64,000 nt of DNA from Chloroflexi bacterium CFX4 (GCA_021404685.1 QWHC01000009.1:122941-186940); one strand, 5' to 3'. Shown: positions 53,082-61,700, counted from the first letter of the stretch. Notes: a model not told the origin generated them from the letters alone. Translations and numbers: made by a program.

Positions 53082-53106
53082 AAAAGCCTGCATTACGCAG
53101 GCTTTT
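53082..53106. terminator. Bidirectional intrinsic terminator between the ATPase gene and tRNA-Leu
   Basis: AAAAGCCTGC ATTAC GCAGGCTTTT forms a perfect 10-bp stem, with an A-run before and TTTTCTTTT after. It ends the plus-strand transporter operon and the minus-strand tRNA transcript. Confidence 0.9.
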
Positions 53107-53115
53107 CTTTTAGTG

Positions 53116-53200
53116 TGCCGAAGGTGGGAGTCGAACCCACACTCCTGTACAGGAACTACGCCCTGAACGTAGCGCGTCTGCCAATTCCGCCACTTCGGCA
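53116..53200 (-). tRNA. tRNA-Leu (anticodon CAG)
   Basis: The 85-nt minus-strand sequence folds as a class II tRNA. The acceptor arms TGCCGAA / TTCGGCA pair perfectly; the anticodon stem CTACG / CGTAG holds the loop TTCAGGG, giving anticodon CAG; the T arm has GGTTCGACTCC. A long variable arm fits leucine. The CCA end is not encoded. It decodes CUG. Confidence 0.95.
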
Positions 53201-53212
53201 AGTGTGAAGTGT

Positions 53213-53241
53213 ATTGTAGGCGAAAGCGGGCGCGCTGTCAA
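53213..53241 (-). promoter_or_regulatory. Promoter for tRNA-Leu (TTGACA-17-TACAAT)
   Basis: On the minus strand a perfect TTGACA (53241-53236) and TACAAT (53218-53213) are 17 bases apart. The -10 ends 12 nt upstream of the tRNA 5' end. Confidence 0.8.
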
Positions 53242-53289
53242 GCCTTGAGTGGCGGTGAAGCTATAGGCTATCCACTGCCCAACTTGTAT

Positions 53290-53435
53290 GAAGCAGCCCC
53301 TCCCGCAGGGTGGTGTTTTACGTCCACTTCCGATCCGCTTTCCCTGCGGGCATGGAAAGGGCTAGAAAGCGGGGCGTGCGGCGCCGCTGTGCGCTAGGCT
53401 GCTCCGAACACGCCTCACCACGCCCTTTTGACAGC
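53290..53435. repeat. Dispersed intergenic repeat, copy 3
   Basis: Contains TTTCCCTGCGGG, GGAAAGGGCTAGAAAGCGG and CACCACGCCCTTTT, matching the order of blocks in the copy near 44340. It occupies most of the 400-base gap between tRNA-Leu and the Wzz gene. No coding frame in this gap is convincing. Confidence 0.5.
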
Positions 53436-53486
53436 CTTGTTTCACCTGTGTTATGCTCTTGTGCATCTTTGGCGTTATTCTCATGC

Positions 53487-53492
53487 TATAAT
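53487..53492 (+). promoter_or_regulatory. Candidate -10 element (GCTATAAT)
   Basis: TATAAT in ATGCTATAATCGC lies about 110 nt before the Wzz/BY-kinase start, farther than usual, implying a leader of about 100 nt. Confidence 0.45.
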
Positions 53493-53602
53493 CGCTTGCA
53501 AATGCCATCAACCCAAACAGAGACGTGCTTTAGCATTGTGATGATGGGAGGAAAAACGCACGGCTAAGCGCGCAGCTTTTCGGCGCGGCTGTGCGAATCA
53601 CT

Positions 53603-55318
53603 ATGGAACTCAGTGGGTACATTCGCCTTGTTCGGCGTTGGCTGTGGCTGATGATCGCCGCCGCCGTGATTGCCAGCAGCGCAGCTTTTATCTCCGTTCG
53701 CACACAGCCTGCCGTCTACCAAGCCACAACGCTTTTGCAGCTTGGCAACTATCTTGGGCTGACGGATCCCAACCCAAGCATGATTCAAGCGGCTGCCTCA
53801 CTTTCGCAAAGCTACATCCGCTTGCTGAAGACGCGCCCGATCCTTCAAGCCGTGGTCGAAAAGCTGCGGCTGCCCTTTGGCACGGCTGAATTGGAGCGCC
53901 TGTTTGAAGGGCAGCTCACCTCTGGCACGTCCTTCCTCACCCTGACCGTCAGCTATACTGATCCGGTGCTGGCAGCAGAGGTTGCGAACGAGCTTGCCGT
54001 CCAATTGATCGCCAATAGCCCGACCGAACTCACCCGCGAACAGCAAGAGCAAGTCCGCATTTTGCAGGCAGAGGTGCAGGCTGCCCAAGCCCAGCTTCAG
54101 CGCGCTCGTGAGGAACTCAGCGTGATTGATAGCGCCCTCGAAGGGCTTATCACGGATGAACAAGAGCGCGTTGTGCTAACGCTGCGCCGTACCGAACTGA
54201 TCGGCGAGATCAGCACTGCCCAAAGCAACCTCGCCAGCATGACGCGCACACTGGTGGACATTCAGCAGCGCGGCACAGTGAATTTCATCCGCGTGGTAGA
54301 GCCGGCGCAAATTCCAAGCGCCGCCTCAAACGATAATCCGCTGCCGAGCATGATTGCGGCGGCAATCGCAGCGGTGACACTTGCCTTCGGCGCGGCACTG
54401 CTGCTGGAATATCTGAGCGATAGTCTGCGCTCGCCTGCCGAGATCATGCCGCTGCTGAATGTGCCGTTGTTAGGTGCTGTAGCGCCCTTTGGCAACAAGC
54501 GCACCTACAAGAACAAGCTGATCACCTGGACGCAACCGCGCTCCACCATTGCAGAGGCGTACCGCGCTTTGCGTGTGAACATCCTCTTTCGAGAGAACAG
54601 CGCCGAGGATGCCTGCCACGTCTACACAGTAACCAGCCCTAACCCTTCTGAGGGCAAGAGCGTGACGACCGCAAATCTCGCCATCACCTTTGCCATGACC
54701 GGGATGCGCGTGCTGCTCATTGACTTCGACCTGCGCCGTCCCGTGCAGCACAGTTTGTTCAATCTGCCCAACGCAACGGGTGTGGCGGATGTTTGGCGCA
54801 AGCGCGACGCTGGAGATCGCCTTGATGAGGCTGCCATTCGCCAGGAAGTGGCGCAGCAACTGCCGCGCATCATCCAAAAAACCGAGATTCCCAATCTGAG
54901 CGTCCTGACCAGCGGCAGCGTGCCAACCGGCTCCTCCGAGCTGATCGACTCGCCCCAGAGCCGCATTTTGATGCAGTTGTTGGTGCAGGGCGGCAACTAC
55001 GACGTGATTCTGATTGATACGCCGCCCATCTTGGTGGTGACCGATACAACCATTGTGGCACGCCTGAGCGGTGGCAAGAGCATTTTGGTGGTTGAGTCCG
55101 GACGGACGCGGCGTGGTGCTGCTGTGCGTGCCGCGCAACAATTTACCAACCTCGATCTGCCATTGCTTGGCGTGGTGATCAACCGCCTGAAGGCACAGGA
55201 TCGGGATGCTGGCTATGGCTACTACTATTATTACGGCTATACGCGCTATGATAATCCGCAAAGTAGCCCACCACCACCGCCTATCAATACTAGAGTAAAT
55301 GACGTACAGCAGCGCTAA
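53603..55318 (+). CDS. Polysaccharide co-polymerase/bacterial tyrosine kinase (Wzz-BY-kinase fusion)
   Basis: The 571-residue protein has a Wzz domain between two membrane helices (about 13-37 and 248-272) with a coiled-coil extracytoplasmic loop. A cytoplasmic BY-kinase follows: Walker A TSPNPSEGKSVTTANLA, A' LLIDFDLRRP and Walker B VILIDTPP. The end carries a tyrosine cluster (GYGYYYYYGYTRY) for autophosphorylation. Such proteins control chain length and export of capsule or exopolysaccharide. The start is ATG 53603; GTG 53591 is an alternative. No polymerase or transferase genes are in the window. It is followed 2 nt later by a DUF4012 gene. Confidence 0.93.
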   Translation: MELSGYIRLVRRWLWLMIAAAVIASSAAFISVRTQPAVYQATTLLQLGNYLGLTDPNPSMIQAAASLSQSYIRLLKTRPILQAVVEKLRLPFGTAELERLFEGQLTSGTSFLTLTVSYTDPVLAAEVANELAVQLIANSPTELTREQQEQVRILQAEVQAAQAQLQRAREELSVIDSALEGLITDEQERVVLTLRRTELIGEISTAQSNLASMTRTLVDIQQRGTVNFIRVVEPAQIPSAASNDNPLPSMIAAAIAAVTLAFGAALLLEYLSDSLRSPAEIMPLLNVPLLGAVAPFGNKRTYKNKLITWTQPRSTIAEAYRALRVNILFRENSAEDACHVYTVTSPNPSEGKSVTTANLAITFAMTGMRVLLIDFDLRRPVQHSLFNLPNATGVADVWRKRDAGDRLDEAAIRQEVAQQLPRIIQKTEIPNLSVLTSGSVPTGSSELIDSPQSRILMQLLVQGGNYDVILIDTPPILVVTDTTIVARLSGGKSILVVESGRTRRGAAVRAAQQFTNLDLPLLGVVINRLKAQDRDAGYGYYYYYGYTRYDNPQSSPPPPPINTRVNDVQQR

Positions 55319-55320
55319 CG

Positions 55321-57372
55321 ATGACTACTCACGAACAAATAACACCTTCCGAATCTAACACCGTGCCGCCGAGCCTACCATCGGCGGCACGGCGTCGCCA
55401 CCAGCGCAAGCGGCGCTCGCTAATCCCGCGCCGCCTGCGCCGTTTGGTCAAAGCACTGCCGTGGCGCGTCATCCTTGTGGCGTTGGTGCTGATCATTATT
55501 GTGCCGGGTGCGGCGGTTGCCGTCTTTGCGGCTGATTCATATGCCCGCGTCCGCGAGGCACTCACGAGCCTAGAACGCGTCCTCACCACGCTAAATGGGC
55601 GCACGCTTGCCACGGTGAGCGAGACCGACTTTGAACGGCTGCAAGCCAGCGTGAACAACCTCAATAATACATTGCAGCGCGCACAGCAGCAGACGACCCT
55701 GTTGCGCCTTGCGATCAGCTTCTCCACCGACTTGGATACACTGTTCAAGAGCTTGGATGCCACCAGCAGCATGACTGCCGCCGCTCAGAACCTTCTGGAA
55801 GGCGTTCGTCCAACGGTCACGCTGTTGGCGCGCAGCCAGCAGCCTGATGCGCTGCTGGCACAAGCGCGCACCGAAGAACGCCTGATTGAACTGCTGCGCG
55901 CCGCACAAGGGCGCTTTGAGATTGCACACGAACAGTTGGCGGCAGCCGAACAGGTCATCAATAGCATTGGGCAAGGGGCACTTTCCCAGAGCCAGTTGGC
56001 AGATTACCGCCAACTGGTGGGCTATCATGGCTTGTTGGCGCGCACCAACCGAGTCTTGATCGGCTTACCTGCGCTGATCACGGAAGCCTTTGGCGTCGAG
56101 GCGCCCAAGAACTACCTGCTGCTCTCTCAGAATAACGATGAACTGCGCCCGTCTGGTGGTTATATCAGCACCTATGGCTGGCTGCGCGTGCGTCAATTCC
56201 GCATTGTGGACTATGACTACGCCGGCACCAGCCCGCTCAGCCCGAATCCGCCGCCGAATGCGCTTGCCGCAACGCTGGACGTGCCGTCTTGGTGGTTCAA
56301 ATCGCCGCACCCCATCATGGCAGCCTGGAGCGGCAGTTGGTATGCCGATTTCCCAAGCACGGCGCGCATGGCAATCTGGTACTATGAGCAGGGCGAGAAT
56401 CCGCGCTCGCCGGTGGATGCCGTCCTTGCCCTTGATCTAACAGGCTTCCAAATGCTGCTTGAAGCGCTTGGCGAAGTGACCTTGCCCGACGGACGCAGCG
56501 TGAACGCTGCCAATTTCCGCCAAGTGGTCTATGGTGTGCGCGCTGAAAGCCAGCTTGAGCATAAAGACTTTCTGGCAGAAATTTACCGCCAAATCTTGAG
56601 CGAGTGGCAATCGCTTTCCGCCGAGCGCGGCGTTGCCTTGCTAACAGCAGCCGTGAACGCCTTTGAGCAAAAGCACCTGATGCTCTACTTTGCCAACCCA
56701 ACGCTGAACGAGGTGGTTGAGCTGCTGGGCTGGACGGGCAAGCAGCAAGCAGGCAACGCTGATTACCTATTGATCGCCGATACGAACATGGGCAATAAAT
56801 CCAACAGTTCGGTAAGCCGCACGCTGACCTACAGCACCACCATCCAACCTGATGGTACGCTGAACAGCCGTGCCGTACTGGATTATGATTATTCGGCGCG
56901 TGTGGCAGATTCCGATCCGGCGGTTGCGCCTGAGCATTATGGCTCACAGAAGGACTACTTCAGCCTGACGCAGCTCTATGTGCCTGTTGGCAGCCAGCTA
57001 GGGCGCGCCGTGAACCTGCAATCGCCGGTGACGGTGGATGATCAGCCGCAGCATACCATTTTTGCGACGGGCTTTGTGGTGCCATTTGATGAGCAGAAGC
57101 GTTTTGAGTTTAACTACACCGTCCCGAATGGCGTGCAGCCTTTCGGACTGTATCAGCGCTATCAATTGACGCTCCAGAAGCAGGCGGGCAGCCGTGCCGA
57201 ACGCGCCAACCTACAAATCACGCTGCCCGTGGGCAGCCGCATTGTGAGCGTTACACCTGCCCCTTCGGACATCTTCTTGTTGGACGCGCCGATTGTGGAG
57301 TTCCGCCTGAGCCTGCTCACCGATCAACAGGTTGAGATCATCTTTGCGCCGCCGGAACCACCTGCACCCTGA
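55321..57372 (+). CDS. DUF4012-domain membrane protein
   Basis: The 683-residue protein has an Arg-rich cytoplasmic N-terminus (about 20-48) and one membrane helix (about 48-72, VILVALVLIIIVPGAAVAVFA). A helical coiled-coil region (75-230) follows, then the DUF4012 body with NYLLLSQNNDELRPSGGYISTYG, ADFPSTARMAIWYYEQG and VDAVLALDLTGFQMLLEALG. DUF4012 proteins are often encoded beside exopolysaccharide tyrosine kinases in Gram-positive bacteria and Chloroflexota. Their role is unknown, probably in polymer export or attachment outside the membrane. The start lies 2 nt after the Wzz-kinase stop, so the two are co-translated. Confidence 0.88.
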   Translation: MTTHEQITPSESNTVPPSLPSAARRRHQRKRRSLIPRRLRRLVKALPWRVILVALVLIIIVPGAAVAVFAADSYARVREALTSLERVLTTLNGRTLATVSETDFERLQASVNNLNNTLQRAQQQTTLLRLAISFSTDLDTLFKSLDATSSMTAAAQNLLEGVRPTVTLLARSQQPDALLAQARTEERLIELLRAAQGRFEIAHEQLAAAEQVINSIGQGALSQSQLADYRQLVGYHGLLARTNRVLIGLPALITEAFGVEAPKNYLLLSQNNDELRPSGGYISTYGWLRVRQFRIVDYDYAGTSPLSPNPPPNALAATLDVPSWWFKSPHPIMAAWSGSWYADFPSTARMAIWYYEQGENPRSPVDAVLALDLTGFQMLLEALGEVTLPDGRSVNAANFRQVVYGVRAESQLEHKDFLAEIYRQILSEWQSLSAERGVALLTAAVNAFEQKHLMLYFANPTLNEVVELLGWTGKQQAGNADYLLIADTNMGNKSNSSVSRTLTYSTTIQPDGTLNSRAVLDYDYSARVADSDPAVAPEHYGSQKDYFSLTQLYVPVGSQLGRAVNLQSPVTVDDQPQHTIFATGFVVPFDEQKRFEFNYTVPNGVQPFGLYQRYQLTLQKQAGSRAERANLQITLPVGSRIVSVTPAPSDIFLLDAPIVEFRLSLLTDQQVEIIFAPPEPPAP

Positions 57373-57382
57373 GCGCATAAAA

Positions 57383-57407
57383 AAAGGCAGGTGATGAGCC
57401 TGCCTTT
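57383..57407. terminator. Bidirectional terminator between DUF4012 and FecR genes
   Basis: AAAGGCAGG / CCTGCCTTT forms a 9-bp stem with a 7-nt loop between the convergent genes, preceded by an A-run and followed by TCTGTTT. Confidence 0.8.
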
Positions 57408-57426
57408 CTGTTTGAGCGCCTGTGCT

Positions 57427-58698
57427 TTACTGTGAAGGTGTTGGTGTTACAGTGCCAATCGGGATGACAGCTGTTGGCGTTTGGGTGATGCGTGGCTGGC
57501 GCGTGCCGGGACCGAAATCGGTGGGCAGCGGCACTTCGGTGCGTAAGCCAAGCCCGCTGGCAGATTGATCAATGCAGCTCAGCGCGAGGCTCAAGCCGCC
57601 AAGGCAATCTACAGGGCAGTTGATGACTGACTCTGCTGCGCCGCGCCGATTCGTCTCGCAAATGCCGTTTCCACAAAAGCCCACTTCGCTAAAGTCAGTT
57701 GGGCAATTCTCTGCCGTTTCACCATCCTCCACCTGCATGTTGCCGCAGGTGGCGGGCGGGATTGGGTTGGTAAGCGTGGCGCGGTAGGTGGATAGCCAAT
57801 AGCTGCGGTAGCGTGCGAGCAGGTCTTCCAGATCAACGTTTGCCAAGTTAGCGGCACGGATCGCGTCTAGAATCTCCTGCACTGCCTGCTCATCTGCGTC
57901 GGCATCCAGTGCCGCATCATCTTGGGCGGGCAAGCCAAGCAATTCGCGCATGAAAACACGGACGTTCGGGTTTGAATTGCTGGTGAAAATATCACTCAGG
58001 AAGGCGCGGGTGGCGTTTTCGCGGCTTGTGTTGCCTGCCAACGGCACCAAGACAAGCGTCGCGGTGGTATTTTCGCTCAGCAGTTCACCTGTGCAGACGT
58101 TTGGCGCGGGATCAGGCAGCGTGAAATCCACAAAGAGGAAGTCCTCAACGGTCACTGCCAGTGATTGCCCATCGCCGGATAGCACATTCACAGCGCCTTC
58201 TTGCACTACCACTGCGCCATGCAGCTGCGGCGTGACCAGCGACCAAAACTGTGTGCCTTCCACGGTAATGCCCGCCGTTGGCAGCACCACTTGGAAGCGA
58301 TCTTCAGGGCGCAGCGTGCGATCAACGCGGCTGAGCAGCTTGCCCACAATCTGGCTGATCGAGATGAGCGTGCCGCGATCTGCACGCTGCTGCAAAACGC
58401 TGACTTGCAATTGCGTGGTTGGGTAAATGTCTAGCTCAATGCCGCTGATGATGCTGAGTTGGGCAAAGCCATCAGCACCGGTGCGAATTTGATCGCCGAC
58501 GCGGACAATTTGCCGCTCCGTGAGTGTTTCCCATGCTTGTGTGCCACTTGCCCGATATTGCACCAAGCCTGCCACAGGCTGCACAGAACCTGCGAAATTC
58601 TGCTGTGCTTCCACACGCACAGAGTATGATAGGCTTACCAACCATAAGCTAATGATCAGAGTTAGCGCCATAAGTGCCATATAGCGTGAAAATCGCAT
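57427..58698 (-). CDS. Secreted FecR-domain protein with cysteine-rich repeats
   Basis: The 423-residue protein has a signal peptide (MALMALTLIISLWLVSLSYS). An N-terminal FecR-type domain (about 40-200) has QIVRVGDQIRTGADGFAQL, DIYPTTQLQV and VLPTAGITVEGTQFW. The C-terminal part contains Cys-rich segments: CGNMQVEDGETAENCPTDF and CGNGICETNRRGAAESVINC with CPVDC, resembling a CGNGxCE...NCPxDC extracellular motif. FecR domains sense or respond to extracytoplasmic signals, but this one lacks the usual sigma-regulator helix. A Thr/Pro-rich tail ends the protein. ATG 58698 has GAAAGGA upstream. Function unknown. Confidence 0.82.
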   Translation of the reverse strand: MRFSRYMALMALTLIISLWLVSLSYSVRVEAQQNFAGSVQPVAGLVQYRASGTQAWETLTERQIVRVGDQIRTGADGFAQLSIISGIELDIYPTTQLQVSVLQQRADRGTLISISQIVGKLLSRVDRTLRPEDRFQVVLPTAGITVEGTQFWSLVTPQLHGAVVVQEGAVNVLSGDGQSLAVTVEDFLFVDFTLPDPAPNVCTGELLSENTTATLVLVPLAGNTSRENATRAFLSDIFTSNSNPNVRVFMRELLGLPAQDDAALDADADEQAVQEILDAIRAANLANVDLEDLLARYRSYWLSTYRATLTNPIPPATCGNMQVEDGETAENCPTDFSEVGFCGNGICETNRRGAAESVINCPVDCLGGLSLALSCIDQSASGLGLRTEVPLPTDFGPGTRQPRITQTPTAVIPIGTVTPTPSQ

Positions 58699-58750
58699 AG
58701 CGTATCCTTTCGATAATTCATGGAAACGTGCCACTTTCTTTCAAGCTCTT

Positions 58751-58756
58751 ATTATA
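58751..58756 (-). promoter_or_regulatory. Candidate -10 element (TATAAT) for the FecR gene
   Basis: TATAAT on the minus strand lies 53 nt before the ATG at 58698. Confidence 0.5.
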
Positions 58757-58814
58757 CCCGAATCAAGGATTTTGAATGCATCTTTAAAATTAGGGGCGCG
58801 GTGAATTTTGTGCA

Positions 58815-58995
58815 GAGAACCCCTATTCCTGCTCCCTTTCCCCGCAAGCAAGGAAGGAGTATGAGGTGGGGCGGGAGCAGGCTTCCCCTCGCCAAAGCCT
58901 TTGGAGAGGGGGACTGAGGGGTGAGTCCTGCTGGGAAAGGGTGATTCGCATAAGCCGAGCAGCGGCACACCCTTGATCCTCACCACGCCCGCTGC
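58815..58995. repeat. Dispersed intergenic repeat, copy 4, with internal inverted repeat
   Basis: Begins CTCCCTTTCCCCGCAAGC and ends with CACCACGCCC, like the other copies. CCTGCTCCC (58828-58836) and GGGAGCAGG (58873-58881) form a 9-bp inverted repeat across 36 bases. It fills the 311-base gap between the FecR gene and the response regulator. Confidence 0.45.
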
Positions 58996-59009
58996 ATGAA
59001 GGCTATTGT

Positions 59010-59402
59010 CTAATTGCTCTGAGCAGCCTGATTTTGGCGCAAGGCAATGGCGCTATCAATGGTCTTGACCAGTGCGTCCATGCTGGCAGGCTTCGGCACG
59101 ACCATATCAGCGCCAGCTTCCATACGGCGGGCCTCCAGATTGCTGGCTTGGTAGGCAGTGATGAACACAATCGGCATGTTGTGGGTGGTTGGGTGCAGGC
59201 GCAGCATCTTGCAGACCGTGAAGCCATCCAGTTGCGGCATCATAATATCCAGCAAGACGCAGTCAGGCTTTTCAATCTCTGCCAAGGTTAGGGCATAGGC
59301 AGGGTCAGAGGTTGTGATTACTGCGTAGCCAACGATCTCTAGCATCATCTGCAAAAGGTTGAGGGTATCTACCTCATCATCAACGATCAAAATACGTTTC
59401 AT
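59010..59402 (-). CDS. Single-domain response regulator (receiver)
   Basis: The 130-residue protein is one receiver domain: ILIVDDEVDTL (acidic pair), CVLLDIMMPQLDGF (phospho-acceptor Asp near residue 54), VFITAYQ (Thr) and VVPKPAS (Lys). There is no output domain. The gene follows the small membrane-protein gene by 12 nt and probably shares its transcript. No histidine kinase is adjacent. Confidence 0.92.
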   Translation of the reverse strand: MKRILIVDDEVDTLNLLQMMLEIVGYAVITTSDPAYALTLAEIEKPDCVLLDIMMPQLDGFTVCKMLRLHPTTHNMPIVFITAYQASNLEARRMEAGADMVVPKPASMDALVKTIDSAIALRQNQAAQSN

Positions 59403-59414
59403 GGTTTGACGTTC

Positions 59415-59825
59415 CTAAGGCATAGGTGTCGGCGTTAGGCTGGGCAGCACAATCACACCACGCGATGGATCGGTTGCCGAAATGGCTGCCAACGCCGCAA
59501 AAATGGCAACTCCGGCGAATATGGTGGCGGCGGTGCGGTCGTCCCGTCCACGCAGCAACGCAAAGGTGCCGGGCAGCACCAGGACGAAAAAAAGAGAGTA
59601 GAGAAAATAGACCCAGCGTAGGTCTTCACCGGCGAGCGTTCGCAGCAACCAAACCACCAAGCCCGCCACGCCCAAAATCGTCCCCGACCACATGGCGCCC
59701 CAGAAATTGCCACTTAGTCCATCGCCGCGCAGCGCATTCAAGCCCGCCCACAGCCCAAGCGCAAGGCAGAATAGGATGTAGGCATTGCTGAGGATAGCGC
59801 CGAGTGTATCAAGAAAGTTCGTCAT
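59415..59825 (-). CDS. Small four-helix membrane protein of unknown function
   Basis: The 136-residue protein has four hydrophobic helices (about 10-30, 38-60, 70-90 and 95-115) and a short Pro-rich tail (LPSLTPTPMP). I do not recognise a family. The start ATG 59825 fits the TATAAT at 59870-59865, which lies downstream of the longer in-frame start at 59930. It is the first gene of a two-gene unit with the receiver protein. Confidence 0.75.
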   Translation of the reverse strand: MTNFLDTLGAILSNAYILFCLALGLWAGLNALRGDGLSGNFWGAMWSGTILGVAGLVVWLLRTLAGEDLRWVYFLYSLFFVLVLPGTFALLRGRDDRTAATIFAGVAIFAALAAISATDPSRGVIVLPSLTPTPMP

Positions 59826-59864
59826 GGGTCGTTTGCGAGTCCTGTTTGTAGAAGGTTTGGGCGA

Positions 59865-59870
59865 ATTATA
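59865..59870 (-). promoter_or_regulatory. Candidate -10 element (GGCTATAAT)
   Basis: TATAAT in TGGCTATAATTCG on the minus strand lies 40 nt before ATG 59825. Confidence 0.5.
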
Positions 59871-59949
59871 GCCAACTCCGCGCCAGAATGTTAGAGGGTG
59901 GCAGGTGGAAATGGTGAAGATCAAGGGCATAAACTGCCAAAGGTGTGTG

Positions 59950-60010
59950 AAACACCGCGATCCCTTTCCCCGAAGGCAGAGAAAGGGCTGGCAGACCGCA
60001 CAAGCACGCC
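59950..60010. repeat. Dispersed intergenic repeat, copy 5 (short)
   Basis: Contains CGATCCCTTTCCCCG and AGAAAGGGCTGGCAG, echoing the blocks of the copies near 44340 and 53340. Confidence 0.4.
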
Positions 60011-60476
60011 ACCCAGTAAAGGAAAAGCGGCAGCCAAGTTACCCTAGCCGCCGCTGTGAGGCTTTCCGCTGTGTGCTGATCATCCGATCAGGCTTGCCAA
60101 CACCCATTTACCGCACCCAAGCCGAAGGGATTCAGCGACGGGAAGCACATCACCTAGAGAGATTATCGCCTAAAGTGGGGTTCTCACCACTTGGCGCAAG
60201 AATGCTAAGGATTGTTGGGCAAGCCGCGCTTTCCATGTGCCGCCATAGCGGGCTTGCTCTCCTGACCTCACACGCAAAGTTGTAAAACGAATTTGTCGTT
60301 ATGGTTTCGGACATTGGTTCGGTTGAATGGCTTCCAGCACTCCTAAGATGATAAGTGCGTTCTGTGCTGGTCGCGGATGGATTTCCGGTTGTTTGCGTTA
60401 ACTTGCTTTAACTGCTGTTGTGCGCTTTTCCAGAACCATCCGCCCATTCACTATACGGGATTGTTCCAGAAAAGCC
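60011..60476. other. Gene-poor spacer before the small-gene cassette
   Basis: No convincing coding frame was found on either strand; the open frames here have no ribosome-binding site and biased composition. Two direct copies of TTCCAGAA occur near 60430 and 60465. I see nothing else definable. Confidence 0.4.
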
Positions 60477-60641
60477 CTAATGCGTACCCTGTGAACGTTG
60501 AGGGCGCGGCAAATGACCTTTTGCGCCGAACGTGCGGTGTATGGCGAACACTTTGCCGCCGCGCACGCTCAGGGCTGGCTCGTCCATGCCATACGTCGCG
60601 CCTGAAACGTCATCACTACAACTGGTTTGTTGAGACTGCAT
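60477..60641 (-). CDS. Small ORF of unknown function
   Basis: The 54-codon frame (start MQSQQTSCSDDVSGATYG) has an excellent ribosome-binding site, GGAGGG six bases before the ATG. It is soluble and shows no motif I know. It lies 62 nt downstream of another small gene in the same direction. The site argues for real translation, but its short length keeps the call tentative. Confidence 0.4.
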   Translation of the reverse strand: MQSQQTSCSDDVSGATYGMDEPALSVRGGKVFAIHRTFGAKGHLPRPQRSQGTH

Positions 60642-60703
60642 TGTTCCCTCCGTTATGGGATACATGCACTGTACATTGATTGCTGAACGCACTAAAAAGG
60701 CTT

Positions 60704-60949
60704 CTACCACGCTTGATCTGCTTCTTCGGTTTCTGCCGAGGGTTGCAGTTCTCTGATGGTCTCGTTGATTGTGTACGCTATATCTTGTAGCCACCCAATC
60801 ACCTCCTCTGGAGACAAGTTCGTAACCTGTTCGAGCTTGCCTTCGCTCACCACATCGTGCAAGCGATCTACTGTTTTGAATAAGGACGCGAAGCGATCTT
60901 CCGTAAACAAGGTCTGGTAGACGCGAATGTCCAGACGATTGCTCAACAT
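60704..60949 (-). CDS. Small acidic helical protein of unknown function
   Basis: The 81-residue product (MLSNRLDIRVYQTLF..., LHDVVSEGKLEQVTNLSPEE, VIGWLQDIAYTINETIREL) is strongly helical and acidic, with normal amino-acid composition. I do not recognise a family. ATG 60949 has GGGAG at about 11 nt; a TTG at 60982 is possible. A terminator-like hairpin lies just upstream, separating it from the two genes before it. Confidence 0.55.
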   Translation of the reverse strand: MLSNRLDIRVYQTLFTEDRFASLFKTVDRLHDVVSEGKLEQVTNLSPEEVIGWLQDIAYTINETIRELQPSAETEEADQAW

Positions 60950-60980
60950 AAGCTGGTCACTCCCAATGGCACCGACAGAC

Positions 60981-61021
60981 AAAAAAAGACGTAGAACCTC
61001 TGGTTTTTCGGCTCTACGTCT
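60981..61021 (-). terminator. Intrinsic terminator within the small-gene cassette
   Basis: On the minus strand AGACGTAGA pairs with TCTACGTCT (9 bp, 17-nt loop that may form an inner AACC/GGTT pairing), followed directly by a run of seven T. It ends the HTH-unknown gene pair upstream. Confidence 0.8.
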
Positions 61022-61081
61022 CCCGTGCTTGCTTTAAGGTGCGTTGCGGGTAAAGAACACTCCGCGTGAAGGTCGCGCTTG

Positions 61082-61477
61082 TTACGCGATGAGCCTCCTT
61101 CGGCATGTTCCCAAGACGTTGAACCGACCGTTTTTAATGTGCGTTGGATACATCTCATGCCAAACAGTGGCTGTGTATCCGCTCTCCGTTCGCTGCGTGT
61201 TAACGCTGATCAGGTTTACGAACTGCGTGGCGCGTGGATCATCCTGATCGCTGCGCCGTGGGCTGGGCAAGGCATCCGTCAGCCCTGCGCCGTTGCTTAT
61301 GGCAAACTCTCCGCCTAGCAACCCTGCCAAACGTGGCAGTGGGGAACCCTGTGCCTTCGTAAAACCGCTGAGAGGCTTAGCGGTGGCGCCCTCGATGGCA
61401 GCGAGGCGCGCACGGACGACGAACGCCAATGCGCTCATCTTTCCGCCTGCAATTCCTCTCACCATTTGGCTAACCAT
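61082..61477 (-). CDS. Protein of unknown function in the HTH-led cassette
   Basis: The 131-residue product (MVSQMVRGIAGGKMSAL...) has an Ala/Gly-rich first half and a more ordinary second half (TQFVNLISVNTQRTESGY, TATVWHEMYPTHIKNGRFN). No signal peptide, clear membrane segment or known motif is seen. The start ATG 61477 overlaps the end of the HTH gene by being only a base past its stop, with AAGG 10 nt before it, so translation is coupled. It is followed by a clear terminator. Function unknown. Confidence 0.55.
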   Translation of the reverse strand: MVSQMVRGIAGGKMSALAFVVRARLAAIEGATAKPLSGFTKAQGSPLPRLAGLLGGEFAISNGAGLTDALPSPRRSDQDDPRATQFVNLISVNTQRTESGYTATVWHEMYPTHIKNGRFNVLGTCRRRLIA

Positions 61478-61478
61478 G

Positions 61479-61700
61479 CTAAGCACGCCTTTCTAAAACG
61501 GTCTGGTCAAGCATTGCGAGAATACTCTCGCCCTTGATGAAAATACGCCGAACGCCTTCCGGCTGGCTGACGCGCAGATGTCCCGCGCTAATCAGCTTCT
61601 TGAGTGTGCTGAGGCTCACACCGAGCGCTTCAGCCGCTTCCTGTCTACTGTAGATGGCTTGTGGGTCAATGGGTTGTTTGCGAGTTTCACTACGCACCAT
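61479..61700 (-). CDS. Excisionase-family helix-turn-helix DNA-binding protein
   Basis: The 73-residue protein carries the winged-helix pattern of the excisionase/MerR-like group: IYSRQEAAEALGVSLSTLKK, LISAGHLRVSQPEGVRRIFI and KGESILAML. These proteins bind DNA as recombination directionality factors or small repressors. ATG 61700 has GGGAGG at 9 nt and fits the promoter at 61754-61725, while an in-frame GTG at 61724 would lie before the transcription start. No integrase gene is seen in the window, so a regulatory role for the cassette is as likely as excision. Confidence 0.8.
   Translation of the reverse strand: MVRSETRKQPIDPQAIYSRQEAAEALGVSLSTLKKLISAGHLRVSQPEGVRRIFIKGESILAMLDQTVLERRA

Noticed and set aside
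54470..55261. A 263-codon minus-strand frame over the BY-kinase
   Set aside because: His/Gln-rich shadow of the kinase domain, with no ribosome-binding site.
59905..60285. A 126-codon plus-strand frame between the small membrane-protein gene and the cassette
   Set aside because: No ribosome-binding site, odd composition, and it reads through an intergenic repeat copy.
60377..60679. A 100-codon plus-strand frame
   Set aside because: Cys/Arg-rich composition and no ribosome-binding site; the opposite strand has a short ORF with an excellent site instead.
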